A stretch of 64,000 bases of DNA from Acanthaster planci (GCF_001949145.1 NW_019091497.1:665428-729427), one strand, 5' to 3'; counted from the first letter of the stretch, positions 29,101-44,100 are shown. The notes: generated by a model from the sequence alone, not told the origin. Made by a program: numbers and translations.

Positions 29101-32100
29101 GTAGCCTTTTTTCTTGCAGAAAAAAGTGTGCAGTGAATGGCTATCTTTACAATTACGTACATGTAACTGGGGTTCTGATCGTCAGCTGTCCCATTTTCAA
29201 TCTCCCGTGGTTTTTGTTGTTACGGTCACTTGAGGTTTGTGTGTGCGTGCCATGCACTGAGCATGTCCGTAGAAAAAATATATACGTGTACTAGTACATG
29301 TAGTTTAGCTTGACTTGTTGGTGAAATAAGCTTCGTGAAAAAATGGTGTATTCAGTTTTCGTAAAATCAGTCTCAAAATGAGGGCAAGATATTTGTAAAA
29401 AATCCTCTGAAGGCTTGGAAAGAGAGAGAGAAAAAAACAGACACTGCAATCAAATACATACATTGTAGGAGCTCGCCCTGTTCTGTGGTGTTACATGAAT
29501 AAACATGTACTGTGTGTGTAAATAGAGGTTTGGAATTGAAGGGTAAAACTGCAATACACTCCGAGGCAGTTCCTAACAAATTTCTTTTTGGGGGGCGGGG
29601 ATCGGCAAATATTTTCTTCCCTGGAGAATTGGGAAAAGCTGTATCCTTTTAGGGCCTTTCTCCGTGGTTTGGCTAAATTTGAAGGCGCAAAAGTCCCATA
29701 AAGCCACATTTTCTGTATGATGAAAAAAAATGAATCCAATTTGTCCTGTCATATGGGGGACTCACAGAACACCGCACATGAAGCAAAAGTGTATGAGTAT
29801 GACGATATGGCAAGCAAGTATTGGTACGCGACATTTTCTCATTGAAAATTTCTGCCAGATTGAGTCCAATATAAGTCAGAATTCAGTTCCATTCAAAGCA
29901 ACCCTTCTTTTGACACCCCTACCCCAAGCAAAGGAGAAGCTCTAGAAGTCGCTTCTAGTCTGCATCTAGGTACTTTTTCATCAAGGTTCATGTGGCAACA
30001 ACCTTCCCTTTTGTCTGAAAAACATCTCTCAGATCGAATCAAGAGAGATGGAGGGTACAAATTAACTTTCCCGCCAGGGAAACCATTTATAAAGAGCAGG
30101 AAAGGGGAGGGAATTGTCAATATCATTATTCAACGAAGCCTGCAATACTGACCTCCAGGACAAACCTTTTGGATGGATTCCTCGCAACTGAGGACTTTCT
30201 TCCAAGCTATCACTTGGAGCCTTGCAAGTATGCCGTTTCGGGGGTTTTTCCCAATAGTTGAATATACATGTACATGTACAGAATGTGCATACATGTACGT
30301 GTACAGTATTCGTACATGTATCCCCTGTATGTACGCTTTTTTAATACCAATATGGTACATGTCCAACAGGCCCTTTCCAATTACCACATACATGTAAATG
30401 CGCAAAATGCACTGGTGCATACATTTTGTTCATGTACATGTATACACCTGTAAAGGTATAAACAGTGCCTTGTCTGAAACTCGACAGATGCACTGGTGCA
30501 GAAGGCGGTCAAGGTACGTATTCAGAGCGTGAAAACCATTCCCACCTGATTGCAGCCTCCAGCAATATCGCCTTCAAGGTGCAAGAGTAAGTTGCTGCAG
30601 CCTGTGCGAGTTGGGTGAGGGAAGGAAAATTTCAAAAGGGAAATAACGAAGCCCGAGAGATCTGTCCCAATCTGTACCGTACGAGAAATGTCGGTTAAGG
30701 CAGGTGCATGAAACTCCTTTGGAACTTTTGGCCTACAAATGTACGCACGTTACAGTATGTGGACAATTAAGTTACAAGGACAAAATTATCTTTCAAGTTA
30801 AGGTTTGTACATTAAGTTCATGTACATGTACAAATGTACATGATTGGGAGGGATGGAGTAAGAGATGGATAGGATGATGGAGGGGTGGAGTCGGATATGG
30901 ATGGAAAGATAAGGTGGATGTGGGATTGGAGATACATGTACCTTGGCTACATGTAATATTATTTGATGCTGGACTTTGATTGGCAGTACACCTGTACTTG
31001 TGCGGTACATGTACATGTATGTTTCAGTGCCTGCGTTATACATGCACATATACTGTACTCACTGTGAATTAAGACAGTGGTGTTTCTCCCAGTTTTTAAA
31101 TCAATGATGTTTGTGATCGGCGATCTGTACATGTACGGTATGTTGCCGCTGCTAACTAGTTGTTGTGTACTGGTAAGGCAGATCCAGTATGCGAATTTTA
31201 CTGGAAACATGACATCAAATTTGCTGTTACTCCTGGTATGTAAGATGTAGAAAGATGAGTGTACTGATGCGTAAAAGACTAGCTTTAGAGAAATGATAAC
31301 ATTTTTTTTTAGTCAGAGACCGTGGAGATGTACATGTACATGTACATGTAAACATTCCGGTATACTGGTACATGTATGTGACTTGTAAATGTTTGCAAAT
31401 CATCATAAAACTGTTCAGCTAATTCTAAGTTTCTTTTAAGAAAGCCCAAAAAAATACACTTTGATGTTTACTGCATCTGAGTGTTGTTTTTAACGTACTC
31501 GTATGTTCTGAATGAATAAATTGGGTACCCTACCATTCATGTGCGGTGGAGTTTGAAGATTTCATTAACTCAGATCCTATAGAGTTTGTGTGTGGCAAAT
31601 CGTATTGAACTGAGAAAATCGTGTACATCTGCATGTATAGTACCTGCATGTACGTGTATGTAAGGAAGCCCATGTACATATGTACCTGTTTAAAACTGCT
31701 GTATTTTCTTAGAACCACACAAGTCACAAAAAAAAGATAAGTTTCCACAGTGTTACCGCAAACCTTCCATGCTTTAAGTATGGGCTGTTATATGTAGGTT
31801 TAATACAGGCTGTCAAAAATGACAGCGTAATTCCATTCTTCTTGTTTTTTTCCCCACTCGGCGGAGTACATGTAATTGCATTGATTCTACTCCGCAAAGT
31901 TCTGCTCGGACCTGGGGGACACGGAGGGGATTGGGCGGATGAGTCGAAGCCAGTTCTTCCAGTCAGTCGTATCCAAGGCCCTCCTCCTCACTTTGCCTTG
32001 AGGACCTCTGTTCATGTTATTTCAGCCTGACGGGGCTCCCTTTTACCTTGGGACAGGCAGGATGCATCACCACGGCAACAGCGACCTTACTATTCTGGGG

Positions 32101-35100
32101 TTATTGATTTCTGCGTCCAGATTTTATTCAATAATTTATCAGGATGGCAGCCCTGTTTTTTTTTCTTTTCCCCCACGCCGTCTTGCCCCCGTTGCTTTTG
32201 CATAATTTAATCGATGCATGATGGGGGCAAATCTAGATGTTATCTGTCATTCTGTGTCATGCCTGGAGGTTACCCCCAGCCCCCCCCAAGGAAAGTTAAG
32301 GCCGGAATCCTGTAGGGACTCGGGAGGCAGGCGGGTAATCATGGAGGCTTGGCTAGTCTCTTTTCAAGTCCACTCATGCAGGGCAGAGATCAGCCAATCA
32401 ACTGGCATCCAATAATGTGGGCAATCAACCAGTAGCATGCTTCAGTTGCTTCTTGTGAAGGGTTAAGGGCCTCATTGATTTTGCAAATGGTTGAACCACA
32501 GGTCCAAGCTACTGTACATGTACAGCGCTCAGAAAAGAATCCTTTATTATTATCTATGCATAAACAAGTAACATTGATTTATAGTTTTCCAAGCTTAACC
32601 AGCCCACCATGAGAATTTAAATCAGCGGTCAGCTACATGTAATTTCGACTAACTGTGGCATCCCAATTCACTATTTCAAATTGAATATTTTTTGTCTTAC
32701 TACAGAGTGCAAAATCAGGCCAGAGTACAGTTCTTGTGTCAAAACGACTGGCTTTACTTAATTAAACCTAGGGAGCAGTCTCCAGACGAGTTCTAAATAC
32801 ATGTAACTGGTAATCAGCAAGCTGAAGTCTTCCCTCTCCACAAGTTGCCTCCCAAATCATGAATGCTTAGCCTAGCAGTGTGCATGTACATTTGGACGGT
32901 GCCACTGAAAACCCCGAACTGTACTGGTACCATACCTGTATGCACCTGTGCATTGCAGAAATGACTTTCGCCTCGGTTGAGTCAATCTTAATTTCAGCGT
33001 ACATGGGGGGGGGGCACAGACACTGTACAGTGTACGTAATATTTTTCAAGAACTACCTTTATTGTTCTTGGCACACTTTGTGCATACCAGTCGTCTACAC
33101 ATACTGTTTTGATGATTCACACCCAGCCGGTTATTTATGCAGGAACATATTATACAAATATTGACTGCTTCGAGTGGTATAGTAAAACTAGCCTCCCGAG
33201 GTGATCCATGGAGCATCCTATTTGTCTCGGGAAAATAGAATGCTCCATGGATCACCTCGGGAGGCTAGTTTTACTGTACTGTGAGATAAAGCAGTCAGTA
33301 TTTGTTTTATAACACCCCCCCCACAGATTCTGCAGAATTTAAGCTAAAAAACAAACTGGAATTTACATTCATCAAATTTAATTGAAGAACTCCAAGCGGA
33401 ACAGCAACGTTTAAATACAATCATTAACCAATGTTGTTCGCTATGAACCGAAATGCAGGTACATGCCTATGCCTTCTTTGCTACGGATATATTTCATTGG
33501 TTGATACAGGTATATAGTTCTTTTTCAGAACGAGGCTGCATGGTATAGTCTTTTTGAAGCGGTGGTATAAAAATAGTAAAACTAACAAGCGTCACATGAC
33601 ACATTTTCGGCCAATTAAGATACAGAATCTGTGGATGAGGTGTTATTTAACATTAATATCTACTCTTTAATGTTCCTTAAGATCGAAGCAATCTTAAAAT
33701 GTTACATCTGTGAAGACTCTAACCAGTATAGAAATTACATTGCAGGACGATTGCCCCTGACAGTGCTGTTGTTAAAGTTCTTCATTTTGTTTGTGGGAAA
33801 AACTCTTGATCCAATCAAACTGTGCATTGCCCTTGCATTTGCTCATAAATTTCCTTCCATTCAGCATATTTCTTAGGCAGAATCCTGCAAGCTTACAGTC
33901 ACCCTGGGGAGATGGTTTGGTTCCTGGCTATCCACTCAGAAGGCCATTGTTTATTGCCATGCCATTTGTATTTTCCGATTTGGTATATTCTGTGGAGTGC
34001 AGAGTGAATGTACATGTACAATGTACGTGTACATGTACTGTATATGATGTATACACAGTACATGTACATGTACCGTTTGCATAGCAAGCATAGAGACATG
34101 AAAAGGCCTGCAGGTGAAGTAGTATCAATCCACAAAGTGTACAAGGAGTGGAAAAAGTGAGATTTTCCTACCAGATTTTCCTACCTGCTTAATGCGGATT
34201 GTAGCAAACCAAACCAAAACTAAACACAACTATGCTCTTTGGCTGAAAATGCATGCTTCTAAAGTAAACAATATTCCCTGTAGAAAACTATGCACAGTGC
34301 CTTCGGGTTTGAGGGAGAGAAGAACATGGAAAAAAAATTAAAAATCTGGACAAGAAATGCCTTGTCTACAATTACATACGTACATATATATTCTTTGGAA
34401 AAGCCCTAAACAAAAGCAAAAAACCGAGTATATACATGTAAACAGTATTAACCCTAACAGTCCTCAATCCTTCACCTGTTGGAGGATTGAGGACTGTTAG
34501 GGTTAACATGTAAGTACTAGTACATGTATTTCTGTTCATGTTCATTCTTGTTCATTTCCAGTCACAAAGCTGCTTAGTATTCTTTGCATGAAAATCACAG
34601 TAACTCATGTTCACATGTACATGCACATGCGTACGCACTCGGCATAGACCATGCAGGTGGTTAAATGAAAAATTTGCTGTTGGGGGACAGAACTGGGTCA
34701 ATGTAATATTCAGTGTTATGTGTGTGTGTCGTGATCTGTGGGAAGCAGAGATAGATCTGTAGACAGTGCAGTAATCAGCAATAGTTATGCTTCCTGAAGG
34801 CACATGAATCCTAATGCATATACTGGTAGTAGATTTACATGTGTATGATGAAGCACAAGGTTTTGATTGGAATATAGTAGAGGAATCTCCACAGTTACAC
34901 CCTGGTCTCTATAAGCAAAAGCTGATTGACTGAAGTTTGCCCTCTTTTGAAATTAAAAAAAGCTGTTTTCTGGTTCAAAAGAGACATGGTTACACAGTGC
35001 ACACTCTGTCTTCAAAAGGTTGACTTGTTCTGTCATGCAGTTGGAAGTCTTGACCAGAGAATTTGAATTTGAAATACATGTACTTGGATGCTTTTAAACA

Positions 35101-38100
35101 TGTTAAACGTTAGTGAATTCATGAATCATTTTGCATTGTGTAAAATAACAGGAAGTGATTTCATTTGTATGGGGCAGTGGGTTGAGCCCCCTCTGAGAAA
35201 ACCAAAATGTACTCGGGCCCATATCCTCAAAAAAGGAGATGCAAACAAAATGCAGTCACACGTACCAGTATATATTAAGGGTGTTTATGGGGCCCACTCA
35301 TCTGTTTAAATGTTAACGGTAGTTGTTAGGCGTTAATTGCATACTACAGCCTTTCGTTCCAGGTTTAACTCTTTCCTGGGTGAACCCATGACTGCCCTGG
35401 GTTGAAAATCTGATTTTTTAACCCCGCGCTCACTTCAGCATTGTTTCACACTTATTTCACGCACAGTGAGCTTATAGGGGCGAGTTCAACAAGCATGAAC
35501 AATTTCCAACCTGGGTTGAAAACTCTCAACCCTGGTCCAGAAGAGGGTTGAGTTCAACCCAGAATTAAATTTGCAGTCAATCTCACGGTTGATGCGCAGG
35601 GTTGGCGTGGGGTCGAAAATTTTCAAGTGAATTCGTCACCAGTTTTCAGCCCTGTCTAGTATGGCAAGGCCCACTATATTGGGATAAATTTGTCAGTGGG
35701 GGCACACCAAAGTACCCACAGTCGGGACCGGATGCCACTAAACAAAATTTGTCCTCTCAGTTTGGTGCCGGCCATGGAACAGTACAGCCAGGAGGAAATT
35801 AGCCCAAAACATGGCTGCGTACATGTACGCCCATTGTACACTTTACATGTTTATGTACATGTTCATGGAGTACCCTAAATTCCTGCATGCAAATATTCGA
35901 GCATCCAACTTTCTCCTTGTGAAACTCTTGAATGAACCAACGTTAATTCACTGTCGATGATGGATCGTCACTTTGGTGCATTTCTTTCTGCAGCTGCATG
36001 TATGTGTGAATTAAAAGCTTTTCCAGTAAGAATTTGGGAAAAATGTGTGCAGAGCATAATGTTTTACTTCACAGACTAAAAGCAAAAATGAACTGATTGA
36101 AATTGTCTAGAAAATCGATAAATGATCGCTGTTTGCTCACGATCGGTGTTGGATGTCCGACACAGGCACTGATGATGACTCGGTCAAATTTGCCAATTAC
36201 TGAGGGCGTTATAAAAAGCATTGCACACCTTATATTTTGAGATTTCCCTTGCCGACGACGGGCACGGATTAAGCAGCACTGTACGGGTTTTGTCATAATA
36301 TCAAGATCAGTTACTCACATTAATTATGCTAATGACTTACATATTTGAAAAAACAAAAATTCATGCTGAACTGTCACTTGAAACGGAATCGACAAAAGTT
36401 AAGACCTACATGTACATGTAGGTGAACAAAAAAGAGACAGTTATGGAAAATCAAGCTATATGGTTGATTTTCCTCAAACTGCATCACTGCATCAAAGCAT
36501 TTAATGCAAAAAATAATTCCTCATTCAAGAGACATTAACTGGCAGATTTTTAGAAGTAGGGTATCTCCAATACCCCATAAAGTGACGTTTGCGACGTACG
36601 TGCACAAATTTTGGTGATGTAAGTTTTACTACAGCCGATCTGACTCGTTTGCAGACGGCGTTATTCCTGCTGCTTCGGTGACATCCGATGTTCTTCATAA
36701 TATTGTTCCTTGTAGGATTTTTAGTCAAACTTTCAACCACTGAGCCATTAGAAATTTAGTTTATTTACATGTAAGAACAAATTTTGGTCAAAGTGCTTAG
36801 TGCACGAATGATAGTGACTCGTGGATACATATATGTGTGTGCAAGAATAACATCTGCGAGTACACTGCGGCACTACAAGCTCTGAAATACTGTAAAAAAT
36901 ATTGTTTTGTTCTTTTGCTTGCCTGCAAATTTATGTGGCATTGTCTGTGAGAAAACCTTTGGAGTTGAGTTTATGAGGGAATCTTTTTTTTCCAGCTAAG
37001 AACTTAATTTTGGCCTAGGGATTAGAGAGAATAATAACAGGATTTGATTCTGCCTTTGGTTCTGTATTGTACAGGTCACCGACAATGGCTGGCGGTCTGT
37101 TTTCCATCAGTAAAGGGTACTTTGAGGAGATCGGCACGTACGATGCTGGGATGGATGTCTGGGGAGGAGAGAACCTTGAGATTTCATTCAGAGTGAGCAG
37201 TTGAGATCTCTCTTTCTTTTCTTCTTTCAAGGGAAACCTTGAACAATGCCACAAATGGATGCCGCATTGTTATGGCAAGAGATTTCCTCGCTCAGCGGTT
37301 GTTATTTGTTGTTACTTGCCTGAGGCGCCATTGCGTGCTGGACTTGGAAGTCATGGATGCGGCATGTCAGAACAGCTCAACTTCTAAGAGGCTCGACGTC
37401 TCTGAATGCAGCATCAGTATTTGCAACTTTGTCCCTGGTTTATTTTTTTTTTGTGGAATAGGAGGCCTTTTTGGGGGGGGTTCCTCTCATTCTAGGCGGG
37501 AACTTTATATTGTAGGGAGGGTAATGTGACGTTATTTGTGGCCTCTGACCACTCTATAACGGTATTTTTTATACTGATTTTTTTTTTGTACACGTATGTG
37601 GTAGAAAAGAAACACTTGTACATCCAGGGTGACATGTTTGGTAACTGGCGCGTACCTTTCAGTCGTTTACAAAAGAAAATTCCTGAGAGAAAACGACTAA
37701 CTGCAATGATTTGTGTCCATAAGCAAGATGATTCTCTGAACATACTGCATCTCTCCGACTAAGCACAAAGGGGTTTTGTCAGCAAAGCTACTTGTAGTTA
37801 TTGTCGGGCTGACGGCCCTCAGTTCAGGACTTTTTGAAGTACATGTATGTTGTTATAGTTATTCACTTTAGGAGGTGATGGCCGACTTGTCACTTACATA
37901 TAGAGTGATTTAGTAATTGTAGTTTGCTAAGACTGCTGTAAGGTCACCACAGACCTCAGACATCTACTGTATACAGGGACATGTACATGTATGTTGCATG
38001 CAGTATTGTAGACACACCTGGATGTTTATGACTTTCCAAGCTCCCGGTGTGAACATATGAAGCAATTTTCTAGACACAGTTGGATGATAATACCAAATTT

Positions 38101-41100
38101 TAGCAACCAAAGATTCCCGCATATTGCACACTTCACGATGCACACTTAAGTGGAAGCTAATTCTTGAGTTGGTTGGTTGTAGAGGGTGATTTATCTTGCC
38201 GTTGGAAACACTTTAATTTAAGGTTCCATCTTGGAACTTTTACATTTGGCAGGTTCCACGTATTTGCTGTCATTTTAGGAGTTGACGGCACCGATTTTAT
38301 CTGAGTTAACGCTCATGCATGACCTGGTTCAACAGATATGGATGTGCGGAGGAACACTGGAGATAGTCACATGTTCTCATGTGGGCCACGTCTTCCGCAA
38401 GTCCACACCTTACACTTTCCCCGGGGGTACGGGTAAAATCATCAATCGCAACAACCAGCGGCTGGCGGAGGTCTGGATGGATGATTATAAAAACTTTTAC
38501 TACAGAATATCACCAGGTAATGCAGTTGGTCTTGAAAGATTCTCACGCATCTGTACCCACAGAGGGTAGTGTTGAAGGACTAGTATATGTACTTCTATAG
38601 TGTGGCCTGTGTACACATGTATGTATATTAATACAAGTTTCATTGTGTACTGCATTACACTTGCACGGCACAATGTGTGTGCATATATACACGTACATGT
38701 ACATGCGTACATAGGGTACTGGAGTTTTTTTTTCATCTGTTATCGATAATTGCATGCATGCACATGTACCAGTACATGTACGTAAACCTAGGCGCTGAAT
38801 TTTCTTTAAAGAAAAAGAAGATGCGAAACAAAACGAGACTAGAGGTCATCTGCCTGTTGGCTAACAGAATAGAGGGTTCTTTCGCATTCTTTTGTTAGTT
38901 TGAACAACCAATCTACTGCACAAACCTGATAATGACCATTTGAGGCAAGGTTTCGACCCAATCAGGCATGCACTACAGGAAATAACTTGTTTTAAATAAA
39001 ATGTAATTTGACTCCTTATTTGATGTCATCATTACATCAGGTAAATTTTCGTCTAGAACACTTCTTTTTCATGATATCTGAAAAGTTTGAAATTGATGGG
39101 ATGTGTACTCCAGGAGATATAGGGCTTAAAGCAGTGCACCTTTGATGTCACGTGACTCGTTTGCTGATGATATTATCATCACATGAGGTCAATCTACATT
39201 TATAAACCTCATGTATTGCATGTATAACGCAATAATTTGAAACAGTGCTATTTGTAAGTAATGATACATATACATGTAAGAGGACAGATAGGCCATAGTA
39301 CAATTAAATTCTTTTATCCTTTAAGTTCAGGAGTATAGGCAGTGAAATGCACAAATGAGGTTTCTGGGTCATTTTATTGAGTGCAGCTGCCCAAGAGACA
39401 AACCCAGTGCAGACAAGTTACAGTTTTATAAAGTATCGAGCCACACGGGAGGGATTGGAATATTTTGACACTGACTGCGATATTGACCGAAGTGCTAGAG
39501 CTGTCGCTAACATCGTGGACGCAGCTGTGAGAGGGCTGGCCTGACCTCATCTCGAGCGAAGAGCTCAAGGACGTGTGTGACTCTCAGGCACCACTCGTAA
39601 CAGCAAAAGGCTTTTCATCCAAGGGAGGGGGGGAGAAGATTGAGTGGGAATTGTGAGTGATTGAGTGGGACTTTATGAAAAGGACAAGCCTATAACGGGA
39701 GGACTTTTACTCTAGGTTCACACGTCCAGTTTTAAAAGTGACAGATCGCTTGTTCTCTGTTTTGATAGCTCCCCGTAATATATGAGAGAGACTTCACAAA
39801 CACACAGTTGATCATCTCTGTTTGCAATACAGCAGAAGTAGACTGGTATTATTACAGGAGACATCCAAAGCTGTGCGTGGGTGCCCAGTGCTCATACCGT
39901 ACAAGTGCATTTCCATATATTTATTAAGTACTGGAAAAAGGTTTGCAGTGGCACCGTGCAAAACGATCTCTTCAACCATAACAGTCCTAAATCCAATTTG
40001 AACTTGATTTTTAACATACCGGTAGGCCCTGGGGGTTATAGGGTTAATGAGTATGTGAGTTACGCATGTACCGAACCTTAAAATGAGAAGTTCGTGAATG
40101 CGATGTGTGCATGGTGAACGAGTCATTGAATCATCTCCCTGGCATCCCCCTGTTGCAATGTACAATGTACCGGTATGTGATGGGTGGAAGCCTGACCAAA
40201 TTGAAACTCTTTTGGTCATTTAGAAGTACTCCTTTGTAAATCCTCCATGTGCCAATTCCAATGCCAAAAATCTTTAATTTCATGGATTAGTCATACATCT
40301 GTGACAATTGTGCCAAAAGCTTTACATTTCGGGAACTATTGAATTGAAACACTCAAATTACACGTACAAGTAGTTCAGATTGAGTAATTAGAGTAACGGT
40401 GTGCTCAATTCATCTCTTCGTTTTCAAGAACTGTTATGCCTGTTCATCAGATAACATGTTAACATCCTGTAATTTAAGAAAGAGATACATGTATGTGGTG
40501 TTGCGAAAAACATTTCTCCCTTTTCGACCATTGCACACCTGCATGATTTGATGAGCAGATTGTTTCCTTGAACTCATGATTCCATAAAAGGTGCTTATTG
40601 CTCCAAAATTGAAAGCTACTTTAGACATGGGGGCCAATTTCATAGAGCTGCTCAAGCACAAAATTTGCTTAAATAGCTCCATGAAATTGGCCCCTGGACT
40701 ACATTACTCGTAATCGTATTTTATCGAGGATTGTTTGAGTCTCTCCGGATGGGTACATGCACATGTATGAAGAATTAACAGTTTGATACAAGAAATTTTA
40801 AGGGAAACATGGGGTGAATATTCAGCTCAATGTGTTTTCATGTACGTTATTACTATTTGTTAAAATAAAGTGATACAAACTACATTTGAATACTTCATTG
40901 AAATGGATTTATAAGAAAGTGGTAGTCTTTCCATTCTTAACAAATCCTGTCATCAATACTTTTTAGACAAGGCACTCCTTCTCAGACGAGCATGAGAAAA
41001 ACCACCTCCGAACTGGTCTAAAAATTACCCACCGACAAAGTTTTGAAGAAACTTTTGCCTAAGTTGCTGTGTACAGCTTCAAGAAAGTGTAGAGAAGTGT

Positions 41101-44100
41101 GATAGAGACACTACTGTTCTGTCTCGGATGACATAATGATTTGGTTCACATATATGGAAATATTTATGAGCTTTAAAACCTACATGTCAAAGTTTCTCCA
41201 TTTTACTGCCTCAAAACAGGTGAAAATTCATAGTGATGTTTTAAAAAAGCTTTCCTACATCTATTAAAGCCTCAAAAACCTTATTTCATGTCTCTCTTAA
41301 TGAACTGGCAGGTATACATATAAAAGATTGAACAGATCACTTTATCTGCAATGCTGCAGGATTTTACATGAGTGTTTAATTCTGTAGCCTCAAAACTTGA
41401 AATGCATGTGCATTCCTTGAAATGTTGTTGCTGTCAGTTATAAAATGTCAGCGTGCATTAATACTTTTACGTGTATGGAAACGTGTATCTTATTTCCAAC
41501 TGTTGGAACCCTATGCCAAGGTCATACATATAATTCAGTTTACAAAGAATGTTTCTGCTGAAAACTTTGACCTGAAATGAAGATGTTGATGTGGGAAAAA
41601 GGGTTCTTTTAGAATAACAGTCGCCCAAAAGGTTTGTTTTTCTTTCATACTAGCGCCCCTTCTCTGTACATGTACATTGTTGTTGGCGTACCTAAAAATA
41701 TGTTTTTGTGACTTCTGGTCAGATATTTGTAGAGGAGGCCACTTGCAAAATGTGCATTTCAAGATCTGTGTATACGAGAGTGACTAGATTTTTTTATTTA
41801 TTTATTTTATTTGTTGGTAGGTGTGAAGAAAACAGACTATGGAGATGTTTCATTACGGAAAGAACTGCGGAAAAAACTGGAGTGTAAAAGTTTTGAGTGG
41901 TATCTGGATAACATCTACCCAGAGTCCCAGTTCAGGCTGGACCAGCAAGTCATTGGGGAGGTGAGATGTCTTCTCCTACTCTGCCCAAATGCGGCCCTCG
42001 TGGTGTTGAAGCATTTGGCTCTGTGTGGCCACAGTTAAAGACGGGTTCATACTTGGCCCAAAAAAGCAAACACGAATGCCAAATTGTGACATCAGGTCAA
42101 ACATTCTCGCTCACAAAAGTTGAATACATTTTGACTGAAGCAAATTCTGCTGCCGTTGTTTCATGAGGTCCAATTTGCTTCACATTTTGTTTGCTTCAAG
42201 TGTGAACTGACCTTCATGTGGAGCGTGATGCCCTGAAATCATGAACTGGTAAAAACAAAAGATGAATGTACCCTTTTGTTTTCCAAAAATCATTGTAATT
42301 AGGAGTTTAAAGATGCCTCTCAGCAAGCTATTTAAAAAAGAAAAAAAAATGATTGAATTTAAACCGCCTAAGTAAATGATGGGCTGTCGATTATGTGTCT
42401 TTTAAATCTTTGTGCCGACATGTCATGGCCTTATTGCAAAAACTGAAGTTTAATCTGTGCTTTCAATACATTTCTGAACTCTGGTGCAGGCAGATGTACA
42501 TTGTGTGGATGATTTCACCATGCCTGATTCCATCTGTCACCAGGGGAATTGTCCTTGCGATTGATTTTAAAAAAAGGAAAATATCTGCGTACTACATGTA
42601 TATGTTTTTTGGATTTAACTGACGATTTTTATATAGCAGTCTACCAGTAGATGATACCTGCCAAAATTCCATTCAAGCATTGGTAAGTGGTTGCTGTCTT
42701 CCCCAATGCATTTTCATGGACTTTTTTTTGACCCACCCGCTGAACTTTAACCCTTTTCAGATCAAGCACATAGAGACCAAGAAGTGTCTGGACAACATGG
42801 GGCGCAAGGAGAACGAGAAAGTCGGCTTTTTCTCCTGCCACAGCCAAGGTGGCAATCAGGTAAGACAGCCTGTCGATAGGCGGTCTTCTGGAGGTTGAAG
42901 TTTCCTTTACCCAACCGCTCCGGGTGTCGGTTGAAGTCCGAGCCTCCACATCACCTCCACGTCAGTTAAGAATTGTGAAGTGCTGGATGGAAATCTGAGA
43001 ATAATATGAAGCCTGCATAAACATTCTTTTCATCAGTTCAAAGCTGTCAGGTGGACAAGCCAAAAACCTCTCAGGTTCACTGTAAATCGCCACGAGGTTG
43101 AACATAGAATTTGACTGCGGCGGAATATGTGACCTCGCGGTCACTGCCAGTGCTGTCATAGACATACATCGTGCTTTACCTCAGGGTTTTTCCATCACTC
43201 CTGCAGATTTTTGCACTGACGAGGCAGAACGAGCTGAAACACGACGATCTCTGCCTGGACGCCTCGAGCAACACCAAATTCCAGGACATCGTCATGCTGA
43301 AATGCCACGGGAAGCGGGGAAACCAGGAGTGGCGATACGACGAGCAGGTGAGCCAACCCATTCCTTGACCCCATAACAACTTGGCTCTTTGGGGCCACTG
43401 GTTCCCCCCCCCCCAACTTTTCTGACCCTATTGCCCCCTATTGTTATAGGTCCACGATTGAAGGCGTTTACACACTCACCCTCACATGTATACTTGTGGG
43501 GTACATGTATTTTCTTTGTTCTCGTGTACAAAACTCCCACACAACACGGAAAAAATTTCAAATCACTGCCATTTCAACCAAACTCAGTTTCCTGGGTTGA
43601 AATTTTGACCGTATGTCCCTCATATAAAACACTTCAATTTGCCATGGATGAACGGCACTTGAAAATTCCTCCCTCTTGAGTGAATTTGAAATATCTATTT
43701 CGGGAAATTCTTGCGGGGTACCACTTTAGTACCCCACAAGGATCAAAACTGGCCTTGTGGGGTACCTTCCATTGTTCTGGTACCCCACAAGGTACCATAT
43801 ACAAGCGCTTTGGCTCTTTTAGGGTTGGCAACCTTGTAACCTCTTCATGGGCTATTCTGTGCTGTGCATGATGAGACAGGGACACCGCAGTGCCCACGAA
43901 TGTCATCACAGCTAGGGGGGTTCACGTTTTGTGCACTGCATGAACATTCCTTTGTTTTTCTGGAAGTCAACTACTTGGAAAAGTGAAGAATGAAAATCAT
44001 TGTCCAATTGATTCAGCTCAGTACTATTCTGACAAATGTGTACATGTACTTCACAAAACATGGTGCTGTGGAGTGTCAAGTAGCTATGTCCGTGATTAGT

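Larger units (their letters stand above)
23965..37074 (+). other. Gene 1 intron 4 (13.1 kb)
   Basis: This is the longest intron. It contains R350 copy A (24077-24396), fold-back elements at 33155-33305 and about 33305-33650, the perfect hairpin at 34448-34506, a nested hairpin at 35511-35562 and many GTACAT runs (for example 27063-27170, 30265-30320, 31325-31360, 34010-34075). Nothing coding is recognisable. Confidence 0.75.
38517..41820 (+). other. Gene 1 intron 6 (3.3 kb)
   Basis: It contains a small fold-back at 40630-40694 and one copy of a diverged dispersed repeat at about 41030-41260. The TTTA microsatellite near 41791-41810 lies just before the acceptor. No exon is recognised. The corresponding place in gene 2 is uninterrupted coding sequence. 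Confidence 0.8.
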
